64,000 nt of DNA from Vulgatibacter incomptus (GCF_001263175.1 NZ_CP012332.1:1671501-1735500), one strand, 5' to 3'. Shown: positions 50,001-59,414, numbered from the stretch's first letter. Numbers and translations: made by a program. The notes: generated from the letters alone by a model not told the origin.

Positions 50001-51205
50001 CCGAGCACCAGGGAGAGCTCGCCTTCGCGCTCGCCGAGTGCCTGGCGGAGCGCCTCGCGATCCGTGGCCGCCGCGTGGAGATCGTCGTCCCGGCGGAAGA
50101 CATCCTTGCGCAGGAGGTTGATCTCCCGCTCCTTGCCCGCGACGACCTCGATCAGCTCCTTCTCCTGGGTGAAGCGATCGATCAGGACCTGGTCCAGGCT
50201 CTCGCCGTGCTCGCGCTCCTTTCGCAGGAAGAGGCTGCGCGCCTCCGCGAGCCTGCCCATGAAGTCGTCGAGCTGCATCTTCAGGCTCTGGATCTCCACC
50301 TCCTTCTCGTGGAGGCGGTCGTCCACCTGCGCGAGCTCCCGCTCGCGGATGGCCCAGACCTCGGAGAGCCGGGCGATCTGCGCCTCGCGGCCCCGGAGCT
50401 CGTCGCGCAGGAGCTGGAGCTTGCCCTCCGGCGTCCCCATGAGATCCCGCCGCACCGGCGTCCGGCGGGCGCCGACCCGCGCCTCGACGAGAAGCTCGCC
50501 CTTCCGATCGGCGATCGCGCCGAAGACCCTCTCGATGAAGTGCTTGTCCTCGTCGGTGATGGCGCTTCGACGCTCGCGCCGGGGGATCCGCGGCGGCTTC
50601 GGCGCCGCACCAGGGATCGGCAGCTCCGGGATCGCCGATCCGACCTCCAGCGGCGCCCCTTCGCCGAGGTCCTCCTCGAGCGAGTGGCCCAGCTCGTCGG
50701 TGGACCCGGGGGATCCGTCGCCGTCCTCTGCGTGGACAGGGGCCTCCTCCTTCGGCTCCGAAGCCCCCTCCTCCATCGCGTCCACGAGCGCGTCGTCCAT
50801 CGGCTCCGCGAGCGCTTCCTCCGCGAACCCGACGGGAGCCAGGCGGCCCACGGTGGCGCGCAGCTCGTCCATGCCGAAGGGCACCGTCAGATAAGCGCTG
50901 GCTGCAAAGGTCGGATGGGCGGCGTGCTGATCGAGCGCCTCCTGACCGCTGTCGCTCGACGCCAACAAGATCGGGAGATCATTCAGGTCTTTGCTTCGTC
51001 GGATCCGCGCACAGAGGCTGAACCCGTTCTGCTCCGGTAGCTCGGCGCGGACGAAGACGACGTCGGGGCGGCGCTCTTCGAGCTCTCGGAAGGCGTCTGC
51101 TGCGGTGTGGGCAATCGAGGTGGAGAAGCCGTCGGAATGCAGCACTGCCGCCATCTCGAGCGCAAGATCGCTCTCATGCTCGACGATGAGGATCCGTTTG
51201 GTCAT
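47087..51205 (-). CDS. AglZ-like protein: degenerate receiver domain plus very long coiled coil
   Basis: 1372 residues. Residues about 4-118 have the CheY-like fold (RILIVEHESDLALEMAAVL). The phosphoacceptor site reads DVVFVRAELPEQNGF: Arg replaces the phosphorylated Asp of the family, and the conserved Lys before PF is Val (TVPFGMDEL), so this is a pseudo-receiver. An acidic linker (119-230) and about 1080 residues of heptad-rich coiled coil follow, with four-heptad repeats around 804-943. Size and layout match AglZ of Myxococcus, which controls the gliding machinery; FrzS is similar but shorter. The orthology is inferred. The start has no Shine-Dalgarno sequence. Confidence 0.87.
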   Translation of the reverse strand: MTKRILIVEHESDLALEMAAVLHSDGFSTSIAHTAADAFRELEERRPDVVFVRAELPEQNGFSLCARIRRSKDLNDLPILLASSDSGQEALDQHAAHPTFAASAYLTVPFGMDELRATVGRLAPVGFAEEALAEPMDDALVDAMEEGASEPKEEAPVHAEDGDGSPGSTDELGHSLEEDLGEGAPLEVGSAIPELPIPGAAPKPPRIPRRERRSAITDEDKHFIERVFGAIADRKGELLVEARVGARRTPVRRDLMGTPEGKLQLLRDELRGREAQIARLSEVWAIRERELAQVDDRLHEKEVEIQSLKMQLDDFMGRLAEARSLFLRKEREHGESLDQVLIDRFTQEKELIEVVAGKEREINLLRKDVFRRDDDLHAAATDREALRQALGEREGELSLVLGETWQREHELLVALGGKEVVIAGQEVDLEAAREERVRSVRELDDRLASEARQRRDQVALLDAAVAERDRELRKLGELLATKERLSADLARELFEAHLAWEAAEAELAGQVCELEAELREESGSADAIRVQRDGLWQSLGDRIAERDYRLAALEEELASHRVLAVRREEELAQELAARVEQVGNLEGELESLRAERDDLESELRGELASAKVRYDLLVTERDAREAALGGELAEMSERAASLDADLAAAREEAARREALLREEVAEGLALVAERERQLETLRGEAEQLARDLGALGEEKDRRESELFSAIAQAREELAALHEAQERLREELAHTGAELEDSRAAHEETRAELDSLRLELEGTQAILDATRDELGSTSVALESTRADFDATRVVLDSTRTELEATSSTLETTRLDLDATRGALASTTAELESTNLTLETTRLDLDGTRGALDSTTAELEATNLTLETTRLDLDGTRGALDSTTAELEATNLTLETTRLDLDGTRGALDSTTAELEATNLTLETTRLDLDGTRGALDSTTAELEATNLTLESTRLDLDSTRAALDVTRGELDASRSEHELTRTELETVRAELELGVEELALVRAAVGERESQVTAELAGAHARAADLEQELLGLRDELEAKESRWVTDLASRTETAAELERKLQALTVEKKALEEEGRRQVVAKAEAQRAAERKAQTLESERAAVERTLSEELESLRGANAAIQRELDGYRSAAAGLAERVEEAEALRLEVERDSKAALAEREARLEDLLAQLSNEREGARRREEELRRAARQVEAQLAAAEAQAKRGVEEKERSIQELTEQARGRAKRAEELENAMESLVASRAQGDREQQKRIADADGKAADLSTRLTAALRERKDVELRTSREMQEVVARQKAELERREHQRGLEVNRLQAALQEKTKALKVAELELARVRAKISRADGSGARAAAPATGEKSSAAAAIDDIDLVFERAED
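48375..48794 (-). repeat. 84-bp coding tandem repeats in the AglZ-like coiled coil
   Basis: Five units of exactly 84 bp (starts at 48375, 48459, 48543, 48627 and 48711), three to four of them almost identical in DNA. Each encodes 28 residues, four heptads, such as LETTRLDLDGTRGALDST followed by TAELEATNLT. The length keeps the heptad phase, so expansion or contraction would only change rod length. Confidence 0.93.
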
Positions 51206-51215
51206 GGTAGCCGCG

Positions 51216-51244
51216 ATCTTACGCGTGCCGCCGCAGGAGGCAAA
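51216..51244 (-). promoter_or_regulatory. Promoter of the AglZ-like gene
   Basis: TTTGCC (51244-51239), 17-base spacer, TAAGAT (51221-51216), ten bases before the ATG. A leader of about three bases follows. Confidence 0.55.
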
Positions 51245-51264
51245 CTCTCGGTGCTTGGAGAGTT
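51243..51264. promoter_or_regulatory. Inverted repeat overlapping the AglZ-like -35 box
   Basis: AACTCTC - 8 bases - GAGAGTT. The inner end overlaps the -35 element, a typical place for a repressor or activator dimer. Confidence 0.5.
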
Positions 51265-51345
51265 ACGATTCTTTTGCCTCTGTTCGCGAGCCGGCTCCTT
51301 CGCCAGGATCCCGGGCGAAGAACCGGCTCGGAAGCGCCTCGCGCC

Positions 51346-51373
51346 TTGCAGTACCCGCCGTGGGCGTTAGGAT
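51346..51373 (+). promoter_or_regulatory. Promoter of the secreted-protein gene
   Basis: TTGCAG (51346-51351), 16-base spacer, TAGGAT (51368-51373), about 24 bases of leader with GGAG before the ATG at 51404. Confidence 0.6.
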
Positions 51374-51403
51374 CGCCTTCGTCTCACTTCATCGGAGTCC
51401 AAA

Positions 51404-51991
51404 ATGCGGAAGTCAGCCGTCCTCGCCCTCGCCCTCGGGCTCATCGTCCACGCCGCTCCCGCCCTTGCGGCCAAGAAGCGTGGCCCTGGGAAGCCCACGC
51501 CGGCGCGCACCGCCGAGAACTGCAAGGAGCTCGAAGGGGACAAGCTCGAGGCCTGCAAGGTCGTGGGCGCCTACCTCGACCTCTGGAAGCTGCAGAAGTG
51601 GGCCGACCTCAAGAAGCTCACCCACCCGATGACCACCGACGAGATCGCCACCGCCAAGAAGAACCTGGGCGAGGAGCGCCACGCCATGGCCCCCTGGTAC
51701 TGGGCCAAGGACACCTACCTCCTCACCGACTGGAAGCTCGAAAACGTCGAGGACGCCGCGCTGGGCACCGTGGTGATCAACACCACGGAGAAGAGCTACC
51801 GCGTGGAGGAGGACGGGATCGAGGAGGGCGAGGAGGCCAGCTACCTCGTCGGAAAGAAGCAGGGGAAGTGGTTCGTGGTCGATCGTCGCGGCGGCGGCGG
51901 CGGCTTCGACGCCACCTCGATCAAGATCGGCAAGAAGGGCTTCTTCGACGAGCCCGCCGAGAAGCCGGCGACCTCCGACGCCAAGCCCTGA
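51404..51991 (+). CDS. Secreted protein of unknown function
   Basis: 195 residues. Signal peptide ending LVHAAPALA. The mature part is Lys/Glu-rich and begins with a Cys-containing helix (ENCKELEGDKLEACK), then a domain with Trp-rich strands (MAPWYWAKDTYLLTDWKLE). The C-terminus has a Gly5 stretch. It does not match a family I recognise. Divergent from the AglZ-like gene, with its own promoter and ribosome-binding site. A hairpin lies 45 bases after the stop. Confidence 0.8.
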   Translation: MRKSAVLALALGLIVHAAPALAAKKRGPGKPTPARTAENCKELEGDKLEACKVVGAYLDLWKLQKWADLKKLTHPMTTDEIATAKKNLGEERHAMAPWYWAKDTYLLTDWKLENVEDAALGTVVINTTEKSYRVEEDGIEEGEEASYLVGKKQGKWFVVDRRGGGGGFDATSIKIGKKGFFDEPAEKPATSDAKP

Positions 51992-52035
51992 GACTCGCAC
52001 GACGGGCCCGACGCGCGTGAACCGCCGCGGGCCCA

Positions 52036-52062
52036 CCGTCGGCCCCTTCTCCGGGCCGACGG
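52036..52062. terminator. Terminator between convergent genes
   Basis: A perfect 10-bp stem CCGTCGGCCC / GGGCCGACGG between the secreted-protein gene (plus) and the Sel1-like gene (minus). It can serve both strands. Confidence 0.8.
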
Positions 52063-52071
52063 AGGCGATCC

Positions 52072-54294
52072 CTACTCGACCTCGCGGACGACACGGGCAT
52101 CGCCGCTCGCGCCGAAAGCGGCGCGCACTTCCATGCCGCCAGGGGCGACGATGCAGGACGAGGGGATCCCGGTTGACTCCCTCACCGATTGTCCCGCAAT
52201 CCGCCCTTTGTCGACCTTGACGCTCATGCTCAGCGTCCGCTTCGGACCACGCAGCCCCGGCGACCCGTTCAGGAATCGCTCGTGGGCCGCACACGGTTCG
52301 ATCCACCGCCCCATCGCGTCGGACAACCAGTTCGACGCTTCCGGATCGAAGATCTGCTCGATCCACGGCCTCTCGCTGCTCGCATCCCAGATCCATCCGG
52401 GCATCCGTCGCTCGGCCGGAGGGGGCTCACGGAAGCTCGACCGTTCCTCGAGGAGATCACGGAACGCGAAGGCCTTCACGCAGGTCGATCCGCAGGCTCG
52501 CGTAAAGAACCTCGATGCGCCCTGGAGGTCACGGCGAGCTTCGTCTCCGAAGGCCAGGAGGGTCCCGAGCATCTCGCACCCCTCGCCGAAACCCCATTCA
52601 CAGAGCGTCTCGAGCGCAGCCAGGCCTCGGCCCTCGTCGCCACCCATCTCGAGATGCATGAACGCGAGGTTCCAGCATCCGAAGGGGCTCCCGAGTCGAC
52701 AGGACCGGTCCAAGAGCTCGATCTCCCCGGCGCCCGCCGACGCCTTCTTGGTTCGCGCGGCAGAGCTGCACCCGACCGCGAGTCCGAGCTGGCAGGCCTT
52801 TTCGTAGCTGGATCTCGCCAGGGCGGGCGAGGTGGGTTCCGGAGACCAGGCATCGTGGAAGGCGCCGAGGCGAAGGCAGGCCAGCGCGTTCCCGGCCTTG
52901 CACCCGCGCTCGTAGAAGGCTCGGGCCTCTCGCCCGGACTCGGGCAGCGCGGCGTCCCCCGCTCGCGCGCAGGCGTAGCCGATCCCGCGGTCGCATCCCG
53001 TCCGCCACTTCGCCGGCTCGTTCGTCGACGAGGCGGATCGCGACCCGGCTTCGGCCAGGGCCAGGTCTTGCTGGAACGGCGGCCACGAGGATTCGTTGCC
53101 ATCGATCCGCTTCGTCTCCAGGAGAGGGAACCGGAGGAAGATCGAGCGAGGTGTCTCGGTGGGCTCGATCCAGAGATCGGTCGGCCGCCATACGGTCGTG
53201 CCCTTCGGATCCTCCAGTTCGAACTCGAGCGGGAACCGGCCCACCTGGCATCGGTCCAGGTCGACCTTGGCGGTCGCGCGCGACTTGGACCACTCCGTCT
53301 CCTCCTTCAGCGCGACTTCGACGGGAGAGACGTCCGGCTGGAGGAACCTGACCTTCACCTCCGGTGCCCGGAACAGGTGCTCGACCACGAGCAGGAGCTG
53401 GACGGAACAGTGTCCCCGCTCGTCCATCGTGTAGCGGAGGAGGTTCTCCGTCACACGCGGGGCCAGGAACCGCTCGATCTCCCCCACGGGAACGAACCGC
53501 TGGTAGGCGTCTCCGCGGGGGGACGGCACGACGAAGCCTGCCAGCGATCCGTCTTCGTCGATCATGGGACCGAGCTCGATCCCCCTCGGAGCGGCGACCT
53601 GGATCGTTCCATCCAGGAGCCGCGTCTCGCCATCGATCGACGCGTCGACCAGAACGGGAGCGACCTCGTTCGAGCGGTCGTCGCGCGTCTCGGGCCTCCG
53701 GAATCCGGCGGCGACCACCCCGCCGGGAAGCGCCAGCGAGGAATCGCGGAGGGGCACGGGCTCCGGCCGCCATCCCAACCGGGAAACGTCACGCCACGAA
53801 TGGATGGCCAGGCCGAGCCTTCGATCCTCGCGAATCACACCGGTGGGGACGGCTCGTCGATCGCCGCCGGGAGGGATCCCGTAGTACAGGATCGAGGCGT
53901 TGGCTTCCGTGGACGTCAGGACGAGGGCGTCGAACGGATCGGCGTAACCGATGACCACGCCAGGCCCCCAGACCCTGCCGTTCGGGCTCTCGTAGAGGAA
54001 GGTGGCGCCACCGAGGCGCGCCAGGCCCGGGCGGTCCGCAGGCAGACTCGCGGGTGGTGCCGACAACGGAGCGCGGGCGGCGGGCATCGGCTCCGGGCCC
54101 GATGTCTCGGAAATGGGATCGTCGTTCACGATCAGCCGGGCGATCGCGACGGCCATCAGCGCCACGACGCCGATCGCGACCGGCAACGCGAACGGCAACA
54201 TCCGCCTTCCCGCCGGCTCGAGCCGCTTCTCACCGTCCGTTACCGACGATCCTTCGGTCCCCTCGGTGTGTTCGTCGATTCGCTTCGACGCCAT
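52072..54294 (-). CDS. Membrane-anchored protein with cysteine-paired Sel1-like repeats
   Basis: 740 residues from the ATG at 54294. Short cytoplasmic N-terminus, one membrane helix (about 33-54), a beta-rich domain (about 85-300) that I cannot classify, a second beta-rich region (about 300-430), then Sel1-like repeats (about 440-610) in which each helix pair carries Cys residues (TGCDRGIGYACARAG; RGCKAGNALACLRLG; KACQLGLAVGCSS). This is the Hcp/SLR pattern with one disulphide per repeat. The C-terminal 130 residues include AMGRWIEPC and further Cys residues. Probably periplasmic, binding another protein. TTGACA at 54375-54370 may be the promoter's -35, but no clear -10 follows. Confidence 0.82.
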   Translation of the reverse strand: MASKRIDEHTEGTEGSSVTDGEKRLEPAGRRMLPFALPVAIGVVALMAVAIARLIVNDDPISETSGPEPMPAARAPLSAPPASLPADRPGLARLGGATFLYESPNGRVWGPGVVIGYADPFDALVLTSTEANASILYYGIPPGGDRRAVPTGVIREDRRLGLAIHSWRDVSRLGWRPEPVPLRDSSLALPGGVVAAGFRRPETRDDRSNEVAPVLVDASIDGETRLLDGTIQVAAPRGIELGPMIDEDGSLAGFVVPSPRGDAYQRFVPVGEIERFLAPRVTENLLRYTMDERGHCSVQLLLVVEHLFRAPEVKVRFLQPDVSPVEVALKEETEWSKSRATAKVDLDRCQVGRFPLEFELEDPKGTTVWRPTDLWIEPTETPRSIFLRFPLLETKRIDGNESSWPPFQQDLALAEAGSRSASSTNEPAKWRTGCDRGIGYACARAGDAALPESGREARAFYERGCKAGNALACLRLGAFHDAWSPEPTSPALARSSYEKACQLGLAVGCSSAARTKKASAGAGEIELLDRSCRLGSPFGCWNLAFMHLEMGGDEGRGLAALETLCEWGFGEGCEMLGTLLAFGDEARRDLQGASRFFTRACGSTCVKAFAFRDLLEERSSFREPPPAERRMPGWIWDASSERPWIEQIFDPEASNWLSDAMGRWIEPCAAHERFLNGSPGLRGPKRTLSMSVKVDKGRIAGQSVRESTGIPSSCIVAPGGMEVRAAFGASGDARVVREVE

Positions 54295-54471
54295 TTCCGC
54301 CTCGAGACTCGTCACGAGAGAGCTGCGCCGTTTCGACCAACAACGAATGTCGATCGCAGCTTCTGACCCTGTCAACGAGTTCGAGACAGCGTTGATATGT
54401 GTTTATCGAGCGACATCCGGCGCTCGAATTCCGACGGCCCCGATGGGCGGAGACGACACCCGCCCGGGGGA

Positions 54472-55392
54472 TCAGGCCTGGACCAGCTCCCGCGCCTGCT
54501 CTCGGGCGCGCTGGATGTCGGCCTCGTGCTTGAGGAGCACGTTCAGCGTCTCGGTGAGGAGCTGGGGGCTCAGCTCCGAGGCGTTCAGGATCAGCAGCGC
54601 GCGGGCCCAGTCCAGGGTCTCGGCGATGGAGGGAGACTTCTTGAGGTCCAGCCCTCGGACCCGCTGCACCGTCTCCACCACCTTCGCGGCCAGGTCCTTG
54701 CCGATGCCGGGCACGCGCTTGCGGACGATCTCCACCTCGCGCTCGCGGGTCGGGTAGTCGATGAAGAGGTGGAGGCAGCGGCGCTTGAGGGCGTCGGAGA
54801 GCTCGCGGGCCGCGTTCGAGGTGAGGATCACGCGGGGCACGTGGCGCGCGCGGAAGGTGCCGATCTCGGGGACTGTGACCGCAAAGTCCGAGAGCACCTC
54901 CAGCAGGAAGGCCTCGAACTCCGGGTCGGCCTTGTCGATCTCGTCCACGAGGAGCACCGTCGGCTCGTCGGCGAGGAGCGCCTTGAGCACGGGGCGAGGC
55001 AGGAGGAAGCGCTCCGAGAAGAAGACGCTCTCACTCCCGCCGATGCGGTCCACGGCCTCGGCGAGGTCGTGGGTGCCCGCGAGGGTCTCGCTGATCTTCT
55101 CCTTCACGAGCTGGGTATAGAGGAGCTGCTTGGCGTACTCCCACTCGTAGAGCGCCTTGCTCTCGTCGAGGCCCTCGTAGCACTGCAGCCGGACGAGAGG
55201 GCGGCCCGTGGCCTTGGAGAGCGCCAGGGCCAGCTCGGTCTTCCCCACCCCGGCCGGCCCCTCGACCAGGACCGGCTTGTCCAGCTTCTCCGCGAGGAAG
55301 ACGGTGGTGGCGATCTCTCGGGACGGCAGGTAGCCGGAGCCCGACAGACGGCTCTCGACCTCGGGGATGCTCTCGAAGGGCGCAAGGGACAT
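54472..55392 (-). CDS. MoxR-family AAA+ ATPase
   Basis: 306 residues. Walker A GPAGVGKTELA, Walker B TVLLVDEIDKADPE, sensor 1 ILTSNAAREL, and the AAA lid. MoxR ATPases act as chaperones, often with von Willebrand-domain proteins in maturing metalloenzymes or stress proteins; no such partner is in the window. ATG at 55392 without Shine-Dalgarno, but a consensus-like promoter ends 7 bases upstream, so the mRNA is probably leaderless. Confidence 0.94.
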   Translation of the reverse strand: MSLAPFESIPEVESRLSGSGYLPSREIATTVFLAEKLDKPVLVEGPAGVGKTELALALSKATGRPLVRLQCYEGLDESKALYEWEYAKQLLYTQLVKEKISETLAGTHDLAEAVDRIGGSESVFFSERFLLPRPVLKALLADEPTVLLVDEIDKADPEFEAFLLEVLSDFAVTVPEIGTFRARHVPRVILTSNAARELSDALKRRCLHLFIDYPTREREVEIVRKRVPGIGKDLAAKVVETVQRVRGLDLKKSPSIAETLDWARALLILNASELSPQLLTETLNVLLKHEADIQRAREQARELVQA

Positions 55393-55399
55393 GGCGGCC

Positions 55400-55428
55400 G
55401 ATCTAGCGAGCCGCCGCGCCCACGTCAA
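55400..55428 (-). promoter_or_regulatory. Promoter of the MoxR gene, apparently leaderless
   Basis: TTGACG (55428-55423), 17-base spacer, TAGATC (55405-55400). The start codon is only 7 bases beyond the -10 box. The -35 overlaps the stop codon of the metallophosphoesterase gene. Confidence 0.7.
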
Positions 55429-56288
55429 ATCCACTCGAAGCGATCGCTCGAAGGAACGTACGCGCGGGTACGCACTTCGCGCAGCGCCTTGGCCTCGACC
55501 GTGTAGACGCCGTAGCGCGAGGTGCGATCCGGGCGCTCGTCCACCCGGGTGGCGCTGCCGGGACAGAGGATCGGCACCTGCCTCCCGCCGACCGCCAGAT
55601 CGAGGCGCATCTGCTTGTGGCGGTGGCCGTGGAGGACGACGCCGACCGGGATGCGGGCGAGCGCCTCCTCCACCTCCGGGGCGTTCTCCAGGGGCGTGGG
55701 ATCCTTGGGATCCTCCGCCGAGGCGTCCTCCGCCGAGAGGCGCAGGTGGTGGTGGAGGAGGACCACCACGAAGCGCGACGAGATCCGCGGATCCTTGCCG
55801 AGCCGCTCGAAGGCCCGGAGCTGCACCTCGGAGACCCGGCCCTTCACGTCGGATGGATCCGACGAGGCGTCGTAGGGCGAGGAGTCGAGGCCGACGAAGG
55901 CCACGTCGCCCGCGAGGTGGCAGTAGGGAAAACCGTCGCCTCCGAGGTCGCAGCTCACCCGATCGCCGAAGCTCTGCTCGAACCAGCGCCCCGACATCGC
56001 CTCGGCGCGCCATCGATCGTGGTTCCCCGGAAGCGCCGACACCCGGATCCCGGGGATCCCGGCGTCCAGGTAGGCGCGCGCCCGCTCGAACTCCTCCTTC
56101 TTCGAGGTGAGCGTGAGGTCCCCGGTGAGGACCACGTGGTCGGGCTTCTGCTCCGCCATGTCGGCGAGGAGGCGCTCGAGCAGGCGCTCGGAGTGTTTGT
56201 GGATCTTCGCCCGCCAGTGGGCCTCGTGCGGCTCCCCGTAGTCGTTCTCGTCCGCGACGTGGATGTCGGTCAGGTGCGCGATCTTCAT
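55425..56288 (-). CDS. Calcineurin-like metallophosphoesterase
   Basis: 287 residues. Metal-binding motifs of the family in order: HLTDIHV (DxH), VVLTGDLT (GD), LPGNHDRW (GNHD), LLHHHLRL (H) and VLHGHRHKQ (GHxH). Substrate could be cyclic nucleotides or nucleotide sugars; not determined. The ATG overlaps the glycosyltransferase stop (ATGA), indicating coupling with it. Confidence 0.94.
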   Translation of the reverse strand: MKIAHLTDIHVADENDYGEPHEAHWRAKIHKHSERLLERLLADMAEQKPDHVVLTGDLTLTSKKEEFERARAYLDAGIPGIRVSALPGNHDRWRAEAMSGRWFEQSFGDRVSCDLGGDGFPYCHLAGDVAFVGLDSSPYDASSDPSDVKGRVSEVQLRAFERLGKDPRISSRFVVVLLHHHLRLSAEDASAEDPKDPTPLENAPEVEEALARIPVGVVLHGHRHKQMRLDLAVGGRQVPILCPGSATRVDERPDRTSRYGVYTVEAKALREVRTRAYVPSSDRFEWI

Positions 56289-57460
56289 GGACGCATGCTA
56301 ACGCGCGGACGGCTGGAATCCTCTTCCCGACTTCGGCGTGCGGCGTCCGCGAGCAGGGCCTCCAGGCGTTCTCCCACCTGGCTCCAGCGGTAGGACCTCT
56401 CGACCTTCGCCCTCCCCCGATTCCCGAGCTCCAAGGCGAGCGCGCGGTCGTCGAGGAGCCGCTCGATGGCGGAGGCGAGGGCGGCGTCGTCGCCAGGAGG
56501 GACGAGGAGGCCGGTGCGCTCGTTCTCGACGATCTCGGGAACCGCCTCCACGCGGGCGCCGATACAAGGCAGGCCGCACGCCATCGCGTCGAGGAAGGCG
56601 ATCCCGAAGGCCTCACGCAGGGTGGGGAGTACGAACACCGTCGACTCGGAGAAGAGGGACGGCAGGCGCTCCGCCGGCAGGTAGCCGAGGTGCGTGGCGC
56701 CGTCCGGCAGCGCGAGGGGACCGGTGGGGCCGACCACGAGGAGCCGCGCCCGGGGACGGCGGCGCCGGATCCGCTCGAAGGCCCGGAGGAGCACGGGGCC
56801 ACCCTTGATCTCCCAGCGGGTGCCGACGAAGAGGATCGTCTCGCCGTCGTCCCGGCGCTCCACCTCGTCGGGAAAGACGTTGGCGCCGGCCCCCACCACC
56901 CGCGCCCTGCCGGCAGGGAGGCCGTAGTCCTCCTCCAGCGAACGGACCACGCGCTCCGAGAAGGCGCCGATGGCGGAGGCGCCGAGGTAGAGCGCCCTCT
57001 CGCGGCGCGTCCATCCCTGGCCGTAGTCCGGAGGGGCGCCCAGGCCCACGCTCGGCTCCGCCGGGCGCCCCATCGCCAGGGCGCGGGTGTTGTCGAGGAG
57101 CAGCACGTAGGGCGAGACCGGCGGCAACCCGGGGGCGAAGAGGGCGCCTGCCTGGAGCACGATGTCCGGGCGCCTGGGTAGCGCGGCGATGAGCCGGCCC
57201 GCGTTCCGCGAGTGGAGGTCGAAGGCGTAGCCCGTGTTCCAGCGGTGGTAGGGGCCGAGCCTGCCGAAGCGGAGCGCAGCGAGGGCGAGGTGGATCGCGA
57301 TCTCCGGCGTGAATCGCAACCGCCGGGTGCCGGGCTCGCGGTACTCCAGCGGCCCGATCACGTCGAGGCGGGTCACCCGGTGCCCCCGATCCTCGAGCAC
57401 CCGGCTCACCTGATCGGTGACGCCGCTCTGGAAGCCGTAGTTGACGTAGGCGATCTCCAC
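56285..57460 (-). CDS. Glycosyltransferase family 4 (GT-B fold)
   Basis: 391 residues, GTG start with GAGGTGG upstream. GT-B glycosyltransferase: FVGTRWEIKGGPVLLRAFERI and EAFGIAFLDAMACGLPCIG match the donor-binding region with the EX7E motif typical of GT4. Probably adds a sugar to a surface polysaccharide or lipid. It leads into the metallophosphoesterase gene by a 4-base overlap. Confidence 0.92.
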   Translation of the reverse strand: MEIAYVNYGFQSGVTDQVSRVLEDRGHRVTRLDVIGPLEYREPGTRRLRFTPEIAIHLALAALRFGRLGPYHRWNTGYAFDLHSRNAGRLIAALPRRPDIVLQAGALFAPGLPPVSPYVLLLDNTRALAMGRPAEPSVGLGAPPDYGQGWTRRERALYLGASAIGAFSERVVRSLEEDYGLPAGRARVVGAGANVFPDEVERRDDGETILFVGTRWEIKGGPVLLRAFERIRRRRPRARLLVVGPTGPLALPDGATHLGYLPAERLPSLFSESTVFVLPTLREAFGIAFLDAMACGLPCIGARVEAVPEIVENERTGLLVPPGDDAALASAIERLLDDRALALELGNRGRAKVERSYRWSQVGERLEALLADAARRSREEDSSRPRVSMRP

Positions 57461-57537
57461 GATCCCACCTCACCCGTCCTGGGCACCCGCCCGAGGCCGA
57501 GGCGCGTCCGACGCAACGAGACGCGCTCGCGCCGACG

Positions 57538-58619
<1,082 letters not shown>

Positions 58620-58822
58620 CGCCGTCGCCACCCTCCTGGTGCGCTGCCCACCGCGAAATCCGGCCCTCGGCGAACCCGAGGTTTTTCCGGCCCGTTCGGC
58701 CGCCGGGGTGTCGTTCCTACAGCCGAAGCCAGTTCCGTCGCGCCTTCCGCTCCCTTCCTCGCCTCCTTCGGCGCTCCTCCGGGACGAGGGAGCAACCGTC
58801 GTGCCGGCTTCGGCTCCGCTGT

Positions 58823-59401
58823 TCAGAGCACGAAGCAGGCAAGGTGGATCGCGAGCCAACAACCGGCAAGGAAGTGCCAGAAGCGGGCGACGAGGCGAAC
58901 GTGGATGGAGTCCCGGGCGTGGTAGCGCTCGCGCCGGGCTCCTCGGCGAAGCCACGCCAGCATTCCGATTCCCGCGAGGACGTGGGCCCCGAAGAGGGCC
59001 AGGAGGAGGCCGAGCACGCCCACCACGGTGGTGCTCCTGCCACCACCCGCGAGCGATACCGCGACGAAGAGCGCGGTCCCCACGGCGGCGAGGCCTACGG
59101 AGAGGAGCTCCGCCACGCCGAGGAGGCGGCGCATGCGCTCGAGGTGGGCCGAGAGGAGGGCCCGCACCGCGGCGAACATCGTGATCGAGATCGTGGCGAT
59201 CGCCCCGCTCGCGAGGAACGGGAGGAGCTTCGGGAGGCGGGGCACCGTCGACACGGGCCATCCGGAGGAGCCGCTCCGCAGGATGCCCTGGAGCACGAGG
59301 AGGCCGGCGAACATCCCGGCGGAGATCAGCAGGCTGAGCCCGACCCCCATGGAGCGTCGGCCGTCGCGGTCGGAGTCCGGGAGCCGGACGACCTTCCCCA
59401 T
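58823..59401 (-). CDS. Cytochrome c oxidase subunit III-like membrane protein
   Basis: 192 residues with five to six membrane helices. The C-terminal ARFWHFLAGCWLAIHLACFVL matches the last helix of subunit III in haem-copper oxidases, and VLAGIGMLAWLRRG precedes it. The short length fits the bacterial caa3-type subunit III. It may stabilise the oxidase core, but the catalytic subunits I and II are not in the window. It starts 13 bases after the DUF420 gene. Confidence 0.85.
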   Translation of the reverse strand: MGKVVRLPDSDRDGRRSMGVGLSLLISAGMFAGLLVLQGILRSGSSGWPVSTVPRLPKLLPFLASGAIATISITMFAAVRALLSAHLERMRRLLGVAELLSVGLAAVGTALFVAVSLAGGGRSTTVVGVLGLLLALFGAHVLAGIGMLAWLRRGARRERYHARDSIHVRLVARFWHFLAGCWLAIHLACFVL

Positions 59402-59414
59402 GGGTTACCCATCG

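Noticed and set aside
46004-51040. Very long open frame on the plus strand opposite the AglZ-like gene.
   Set aside because: A high-GC mirror of the minus-strand gene: low-complexity Leu/Arg/Glu sequence, no motif, and the minus strand carries the conserved domains. The same applies to the long plus-strand frames opposite 12.3-15.7 kb and 43-46 kb.
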